A DNA stretch of 64,000 bases from an uncultured Alistipes sp. (GTDB lineage: Bacteria; Bacteroidota; Bacteroidia; Bacteroidales; Rikenellaceae): the NCBI GenBank assembly GCA_900768045.1, contig CAAGBL010000042.1, forward strand, positions 19,165 through 83,164, given 5' to 3'. Both the position numbers and the translations under genes were made by a program. Shown one piece after another: positions 59,189-64,000 of the stretch; within the stretch, counting starts at the first letter, position 1; every line of letters begins with the position of its first letter. The notes under the pieces were generated by a model. The model searched no databases. It had not been told where the DNA came from and was given only the letters and a program-made list of their open reading frames with translations.

Positions 59189-60273
59189 AGTGTTGCTGAG
59201 CCCTCTGTTACGTTGAATAGTCTATACTCTGCACCTGCCTCACTCAGAGTACGTTGCAGGCGGTGCTTGTTGCAGTCTGTTATCATTATCTGCCCGAAGT
59301 CTGCACCTCCCACTATGCGTAGTAGCTCTGCCACACGCCCCATGTCCAATTTGTCGAAGAGGTCGTCTAAGAGGAGTATCGGGCGCTCGCCACAGCTCTC
59401 TGCCACTATGCGGTATTCTGCCAATTTTAGCGCTATTAGGAACGACTTCTGCTGTCCTTGCGAGCCATACTTGCGCAAGGGGTATTCGCCTATGCTAAAT
59501 GCTATGTCGTCACGGTGTATGCCTACTGTTGTGTGCTCGTTCACTATATCTTTTTGTCGTGCGCTGAGTAGTAGCTCGGCAAGCGACGTGTGCTCCAATT
59601 CCGAGCGGTAGTCTATGCCTATTTTCTCACGTCCGCCACTCAGCTGTGCGTAGTACTCCTCGACTATCGGGCGCATCTGGTTGATAACCTCCTTGCGGCG
59701 TGTGTATATCGTTGTTGCTGCTTGGTCCATCATCTGGTCATATATCAGCAGCATCTCTTCCGAGGGGTTGTTTTTTAGCAGTTTGTTACGCTCCTGAAGT
59801 GTTGTGTTGTAGCGCATTAGCGCTGCGAGATACTGGCGGTCTATCTGCGATATTAGGCGGTTAATATATCGTCGTCGCTCCTCTGCCGAGTCGCTTATTA
59901 GGGCGGTATCTGCGGGCGATACGATGACTATCGGAAAGTGCCCCACATGGTCCGATAGCTTGTCATACTCCTTGCCGTTGCGCTTGAGTGTTTTTCCTGC
60001 GCGTCGGCTGTAGCTGCACACCACCTGTTCGTGGCGACTGCTGTCGCTGCGGAACTTGCCCTCTATGATGAATGCCTCCTTGCCGTGGCGCACCACCTGG
60101 CTATCTGCGAGCGTCTGCATCGAGCGTGCCAGGGCGAGGTAATGCACTGCATCTAAGATGTTTGTCTTTCCTGCGCCGTTGTCACCCACAAAGCAGTTTA
60201 TCTCTGCCGATAGGTCAAGCCTCTCGTCGCCAATGTTTTTGAAGTCTATGATTGAAATGTTCTCTATTACCAT
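59185..60273 (-). CDS. recF: DNA replication and repair protein RecF
   Basis: 362 residues from ATG 60273; a longer frame reaches 60327, but the TACATTTG box at 60297-60304 lies inside it, so the shorter start is preferred. SMC-like ATPase with Walker A 'FVGDNGAGKTNILDAVHYLA', signature 'KYGSQGQQKSFLIALKLAEY' and Walker B 'RPILLLDDLFDKLD'. RecF works with RecO and RecR to load RecA at single-strand gaps. The start of the DUF721 gene overlaps its stop. Confidence 0.96.
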   Translation of the reverse strand: MVIENISIIDFKNIGDERLDLSAEINCFVGDNGAGKTNILDAVHYLALARSMQTLADSQVVRHGKEAFIIEGKFRSDSSRHEQVVCSYSRRAGKTLKRNGKEYDKLSDHVGHFPIVIVSPADTALISDSAEERRRYINRLISQIDRQYLAALMRYNTTLQERNKLLKNNPSEEMLLIYDQMMDQAATTIYTRRKEVINQMRPIVEEYYAQLSGGREKIGIDYRSELEHTSLAELLLSARQKDIVNEHTTVGIHRDDIAFSIGEYPLRKYGSQGQQKSFLIALKLAEYRIVAESCGERPILLLDDLFDKLDMGRVAELLRIVGGADFGQIMITDCNKHRLQRTLSEAGAEYRLFNVTEGSATL

Positions 60274-60296
60274 ACGAGCGTTGTTCTTTCCTTTCG

Positions 60297-60304
60297 CAAA
60301 TGTA
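60297..60304 (-). promoter_or_regulatory. -7 promoter box of recF
   Basis: The minus strand reads TACATTTG, 24 bp upstream of ATG 60273. Confidence 0.6.
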
Positions 60305-60363
60305 CAAAAAAAAAGCGGAAAGCACAAACTTCTTGCTGCTCGATGGGGTAGATAGGGTCGCTT

Positions 60364-60800
60364 CGCTTGATAGATATTGTAAGACCATTAAGACCTTAAG
60401 ACTAAAAGACCATTAAGATAGTCACGGACAATGATAAATATCCTATTGGTCCTATTGGTCCTATCGTCCTAATCGTCTTATTCGTCTTATTGGTCCTATC
60501 GTCCTAATCGTCCTATCTTCCCTATCCTCCCTATCCTCCCTATTCTCCCTATCTTCCCTATCTTCCCCATTTATCCCATCTCTCCCATCTCTCCCACACC
60601 TGTCATGTTGAGCGAAGCGAAACATCTCTCGGTTGGTGCTAACGCTTGATAGATATTGTAAGACCATTAAGACCTTAAGACTGAAAGACCATTAAGATAG
60701 TCACGGACAATGATAAATATCCTAATCGTCCTAATCGTCCTAATCGTCCTATTGGTCCTATTGGTCCTATCCTCCCTATTCTCCCTATCCTCCCTATCCC
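60364..60800. repeat. Two 82-bp direct repeats each followed by 9-nt minisatellite-like arrays
   Basis: Near-identical blocks at 60364-60445 and 60643-60724 (one substitution), 279 bp apart. Each runs into an array of 9-nt units of the TCCTATTGG / TCCTAATCG / TCCCTATCC type (60440-60600 and 60720-60800). Between them at 60593-60644 is the 52-bp block also found at 58667-58718. No ORF is convincing in 60328-60916. Confidence 0.8.
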
Positions 60801-60916
60801 CCCTTTCCCCGTTCGTCTTTTCCTTTTTTCCGTTCATCTTGCTTTATTGCCCGTTCGCCCCTCGATACGCAATAATGCTCATTGTGCTCGAAATCAACGA
60901 TTTTTTTGCAAAAATA

Positions 60917-60948
60917 TTGTAATATTTAGAAAATTCTTTTTATATTTG
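60917..60948 (+). promoter_or_regulatory. Promoter of the 44-residue peptide gene and following lipoprotein
   Basis: TTG at 60917-60919, 21-nt spacer, TATATTTG at 60941-60948. Leader of about 105 nt. Confidence 0.7.
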
Positions 60949-61057
60949 CGAGTCCTATTTTTCGTAGAGCGTATGTGTGGTGTGTAAAGGTGTGATTCTT
61001 AGGACTTTAGTGCTGAAATACTTAATTTTTTAACAATAATTTTTTTTAACTAACACA

Positions 61058-61192
61058 ATGAAAACAAAAAATCTTTTCGAGCAGGAGTATGTAGCTCCTG
61101 AGTTGGAGGTCATCTCAATGACTGTTGAGGCTGGCTTTTCGCTCTCTGCTGGCATCGAGGATGCTTTGGAGGTGGATTATGAAGAGTTCTAA
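61058..61192 (+). CDS. 44-residue peptide of unknown function
   Basis: ATG at 61058, stop TAA at 61190-61192; 44 residues beginning MKTKNLFEQEYVAPELEVIS. It matches, from general familiarity, a type of very short Bacteroidales protein with an N-terminal basic segment, a Y-x-A-P-x-x-E-V core, and an acidic Gly/Ser-containing tail. It has no Cys-rich, GG-leader or membrane feature. It lies 14 bp before a fimbrillin/BACON lipoprotein and 110 bp after a promoter, so it should be expressed. Function unknown; a secreted or regulatory peptide is a guess. Confidence 0.75.
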   Translation: MKTKNLFEQEYVAPELEVISMTVEAGFSLSAGIEDALEVDYEEF

Positions 61193-61206
61193 AAACTATT
61201 GCAACT

Positions 61207-63297
61207 ATGAAGAATTTGTTTAAGAATTTGATGCTTGTTGCAGTAGCTGCAATGGCATTCACAGCATGTACTGAGACTAACGACGAGGTAAATGCTGTAG
61301 TTGAGAAGACAGTGTTGAAGTTCGTTGCTGGTTTCGACGAGGAGACACGTTCAGGTTTTGATGGCAAGAATGATGCTGGTACTGGCTACAAGTCAGCTTG
61401 GGATGGCGACGAGAAACTTAAGGTTTGTACTAGCGGTGATTTTGCATCAGCTCAGGAGGTTAGCCTTGACGATGCTGAGGGTCACTTTACAGTTGTGTTC
61501 GAGGGTTCTGCTCCAGCTTCTATTGACGTATACTCTCCATCTTCTGCATGGAATAGCGAGTTCTATCCAACTGTTCCAGCAGTTCAGACTCCACGTGAGA
61601 ACTCAGTAGATCCTGCTGCTCACATCCTTAGGGCTCAGGGTGCATCTGTTGAGAGCGGTGTTGTAACTATGCAGCACATGGTAGCTTACGGTAAGATGAC
61701 CGTAAACGGTGTTGATTTCGCTATCGACCACGTAGTTGTTGATATTAAGGGTACCTACTCCGGTTATGACTATGATTTGTCTTACACTATCAACGCTACT
61801 AACGTTAAGAACAACGAGTTCTGGTTTGCTGTAGAGTATGCAGTTGAGGTTTCAAGTCTTACTGTTACAGCATACGGTGCGGGTGATGAGGTAGTTGCTA
61901 AGACTGTTGATATGACAGGTAAGGAGAAGCCTTTGGCATTTAGCATTGGTCAGGTTTCTACTTTCTCAGTTTCAGGTCTTGAGACTCCTGCAAAGCCAGA
62001 TACAGTAATGGATTCTGCAAAGTATTATTACAACTACAACGATTATGGTGGCTACGATGGTTGGGGTTATGTAGTATTTGAGGATGAGTTCCTTGGTACT
62101 TTGGTTATAAACTTCCAATTTAAAGATGGCTTGTATTTGAAGAAGGGTGCATATGACGCTAATACAGATGGTCAAAAATATGATACTGGTTACTCTTATT
62201 ACAATGTAGTTGGAAGTAATCCTTATAATTTTGCTTATTATTGGGACTATGATCACGTTGTCAATGTAGATGTAGTAGACGGTAAGTATAGCATCGTTTT
62301 TGATGTTCAGAATAAAAATGGAGATATATTAAAAGCTACATATGTGGGTGATATTGATGGTTTGGGTTATCCAGATCCTCGCGAAATACTTGCAAAGCCA
62401 TCTAATATTCAGACAAGTGTGTCTGGTAAGACTATTACCATGAGATGGGATGCTGTTGTTGGTGCTGAGGGCTACCGCGTTAAGTTGTTCTCTCCATACG
62501 ATGAATACTTCGAGGAGATCGTTACTACTAATGAGTATGTTTACGTGGCTCAGCTCTCTAACACGAACTATTCATTTACAATTATGTCGTATGCGTCGGA
62601 TGATAGCGCTAGCTACATATCGTCTGAAGATGCCTACGTTTATGTAACTACCGAGGATACTGATCCTAAGATGGAAATCTCAGAGTCTACACTCTCATTC
62701 TCTGCTGATGGTGGCGTGAAGACATTTACTGTTACTCTTAAGAACACAGATGCTGCAATTGAGTACACCAAGGAGGGCGATTGGTTCTCTGTTGAGTTGT
62801 CAGGTAACACATTCACTGTAACTGCTGATGTTAATGAGTCTGAGACTAATGCTCCTACAGGTTCTATCACTGTTACTGCTGGTGAGCTTTCACAGACTAT
62901 CACTGTAACTCAGAGCAAGAAGGCTGCTCAGGCTGGTACAGACGGTACAGAGGCTAATCCACATATCTTCGAGTCTCCAGCTCAGGGTTATGCTTGGTAT
63001 CAGCTCGTATTTGGTACTGCTACAGATGGAGCATCCCTAATCATGGAGCTAACATCTAATATTTACTTAGCAAATCTAGGTGTGGAGTATTCTTTGAGTG
63101 GTAATGGTCCTTGGTACTCGGGTGGTCATACATATACTGCTCCTAATGGTACAGTTTATTTCAACGATGATTTTGCTGCTAATTCTACAGCTATTGTTAC
63201 AAAGAATGCAGATGGTGTTCAATACGATATCTTGTTTAAGATTGTAGCAGGTGGTGTTACAACGTACTACAAAACAACAGTACCTTCAACTTTCTAA
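61207..63297 (+). CDS. Fimbrillin-like and BACON-domain surface lipoprotein
   Basis: 696 residues, lipobox MAFTAC (Cys21). The N-terminal part resembles fimbrillin-family proteins: 'KFVAGFDEETRSGFDG', the ETRS-type motif followed by Lys/Trp-rich strands. Residues about 395-475 form an FN3-like module ('SVSGKTITMRWDAVVGAEGYRVK' spans positions about 402-424), and about 485-575 form a BACON module ('TLSFSADGGVKTFTVTLKN', 'WFSVELSGNTFTVTADVNE', 'GELSQTITVTQS'). Such proteins are pilus or surface adhesin components. It is cotranscribed with the 44-residue peptide and flanked on both sides by minisatellite-like arrays in opposite orientation. Confidence 0.85.
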   Translation: MKNLFKNLMLVAVAAMAFTACTETNDEVNAVVEKTVLKFVAGFDEETRSGFDGKNDAGTGYKSAWDGDEKLKVCTSGDFASAQEVSLDDAEGHFTVVFEGSAPASIDVYSPSSAWNSEFYPTVPAVQTPRENSVDPAAHILRAQGASVESGVVTMQHMVAYGKMTVNGVDFAIDHVVVDIKGTYSGYDYDLSYTINATNVKNNEFWFAVEYAVEVSSLTVTAYGAGDEVVAKTVDMTGKEKPLAFSIGQVSTFSVSGLETPAKPDTVMDSAKYYYNYNDYGGYDGWGYVVFEDEFLGTLVINFQFKDGLYLKKGAYDANTDGQKYDTGYSYYNVVGSNPYNFAYYWDYDHVVNVDVVDGKYSIVFDVQNKNGDILKATYVGDIDGLGYPDPREILAKPSNIQTSVSGKTITMRWDAVVGAEGYRVKLFSPYDEYFEEIVTTNEYVYVAQLSNTNYSFTIMSYASDDSASYISSEDAYVYVTTEDTDPKMEISESTLSFSADGGVKTFTVTLKNTDAAIEYTKEGDWFSVELSGNTFTVTADVNESETNAPTGSITVTAGELSQTITVTQSKKAAQAGTDGTEANPHIFESPAQGYAWYQLVFGTATDGASLIMELTSNIYLANLGVEYSLSGNGPWYSGGHTYTAPNGTVYFNDDFAANSTAIVTKNADGVQYDILFKIVAGGVTTYYKTTVPSTF

Positions 63298-63321
63298 TAA
63301 AGTTTTAATAAACAATATTTT

Positions 63322-63356
63322 CGGAGCTTCCTTTTCGGGAGCTCCGATTTTTTTTT
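63322..63356 (+). terminator. Terminator of the fimbrillin/BACON lipoprotein gene
   Basis: CGGAGCTTCC (63322-63331) pairs with GGGAGCTCCG (63337-63346), then ATTTTTTTTT. Confidence 0.85.
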
Positions 63357-63395
63357 GAGAGTGAGAGCAGAGACGACCACTTCACGCAATGTGGA

Positions 63396-63600
63396 CTGGG
63401 TAATTCTGGGTATTTTTGGGTATTTCTGGGTAATATTGTGATGACTGCGCTTTACCCAGTTCTACTCAGTCATATCCAGTTCTACATTCTGGGTATTTCT
63501 GGGTATTTTGGGGTAATTATGGGTATTATTGTGATGACTGCGCTTTACTCAGTTCTACCCAATTCTACCCAGAGCAGCTACCCAGTTCTACCCAGACGAC
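63396..63600. repeat. Direct and inverted arrays of TTCTGGGTA-type units
   Basis: Short units of the TTCTGGGTAT type are followed by units of the reverse sense (ACCCAGTTCT). The whole unit, including ATTGTGATGACTGCGCTTTA, recurs after about 93 bp (GTGATGACTG at 63438 and 63531). A long hairpin could form between the two orientations. No ORF is supported. Confidence 0.65.
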
Positions 63601-63651
63601 TGCGCAGCCCCCCTCCACGCACCCACGCACACCCCTACCCCCCCCACAGCA

Positions 63652-63938
63652 CGGGTATTAAAAATAATACCCGAGAGAGGTAGAAGGGTAGATGGGGAGA
63701 ATAGGGTAGATAGGGAGGATAGGGAGGATAGGGAAGATAGGGAGAATGTGGCAAGAGAGGTGCGCCCTCATCGAGCGTCAGCGTTACCCATCAAGCGTAG
63801 CGCCCCCATCGCCCCTATCAAGCGTAGCGCCCCCATCGCCCCCATCAAGCGCCCCCCCATAGCACGGGTATTAAAAATAATACCCGCCCCGCCAACCACG
63901 CCCCCCCCCCACAGCACGGGTATTAAAAATAATACCCG
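63652..63938. repeat. Three identical CGGGTATTA palindromes in a C-rich region
   Basis: CGGGTATTA-AAAA-TAATACCCG occurs at 63652-63673, 63865-63886 and 63917-63938, exactly conserved. The sequence around them is C-rich ('ATCAAGCGTAGCGCCCCCATCG' units), unlike the rest of the window. Confidence 0.8.
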
Positions 63939-64000
63939 AGAGAGAATAGGACCAATAAGACCGATAAGACGATTAGGACGATTAGGACCAATAGGACCAA
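63675..64000. repeat. Reverse-sense minisatellite-like arrays at the window end
   Basis: AGGGAGGAT / AGGGAAGAT units (about 63690-63750) and GGACCAATA / GGACGATTA units (63949-64000) are the reverse complements of the arrays at 60440-60800. The last array runs off the window. No ORF is supported. Confidence 0.7.

Noticed and set aside
58898..60273. A replication origin next to recF
   Set aside because: No dnaA, dnaN or gyrB is adjacent and no DnaA-box cluster was noticed, so recF placement alone is not evidence.
60440..60800. CRISPR array
   Set aside because: The units are about 9 nt without spacers of uniform length, and no cas genes are nearby.
63438..63683. An 81-codon frame in the terminal repeats
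   Set aside because: It is made of repeat-derived low-complexity sequence and has no start context or homology cue.

Overview
The window looks like a chromosome segment from a gut-type member of the Bacteroidales. The evidence is a SusC/SusD pair, many SPII lipoproteins, BACON, DUF1573 and fimbrillin-like domains, a Porin_10-type porin, and promoters of the Bacteroidetes form TTTG-N19-21-TAnnTTTG. A Rikenellaceae/Alistipes-like host is plausible but cannot be fixed from sequence alone. I see no transposase, integrase, phage or CRISPR locus.

Layout. (1) 1-15.8 kb: one minus-strand operon of at least ten genes, nearly all secreted or lipid-anchored: SusC, SusD, DUF4843-like, BACON-like, two leucine-rich-repeat lipoproteins, a subtilisin-like protease, a DUF1573 protein, a lipocalin-like lipoprotein, and a repeat lipoprotein cut by the window edge. 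It contains no glycosidase, so I read it as a peptide or protein capture locus. (2) 16-23 kb: tRNA-fMet, dut, tRNA-Pro, a FecBCD/BtuFCD-type ABC importer, tRNA-Glu, a structured leader and rpsT, a secreted NlpC/P60-like protein, and tRNA-Leu. (3) 23-36 kb: mgsA, a Na/Pi cotransporter, the dTDP-rhamnose genes rmlA-rmlC-rmlD/B (the last two fused), rpsU, and a lon-ubiD-ComEA-like run. (4) 35-46 kb: mannose-1-phosphate guanylyltransferase, pssA, a porin, a lytic transglycosylase, a Wza-Wzc-HAD capsule export unit, and a LytS/LytTR two-component pair. (5) 46-55 kb: an alpha-glucan cluster with a GPH/SLC45-like sugar transporter and four GH13 enzymes predicted to sit in different compartments. (6) 55-64 kb: large surface lipoproteins, the DUF721-recF pair, a 44-residue peptide gene upstream of a fimbrillin/BACON-like lipoprotein, and long stretches of short tandem and inverted repeats.

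How they fit together: the window combines envelope functions (nutrient capture, capsule or O-antigen precursors and export, porin, phosphatidylserine synthesis, cell-wall lysis) with some housekeeping genes. Translation initiation is usually not marked by a strong Shine-Dalgarno, so the -7 promoter element was used to choose several starts.

The least explained signals are non-coding. They are a family of terminators capped by a GTAC-loop-GTAC stem, a nested-stem RNA ahead of rpsT, a conserved upstream block shared by mgsA and the Na/Pi cotransporter, inverted copies of the tRNA-fMet 3' end, a 123-bp inverted repeat inside the GH13 run, and the minisatellite-like arrays around the 61-63 kb lipoprotein.
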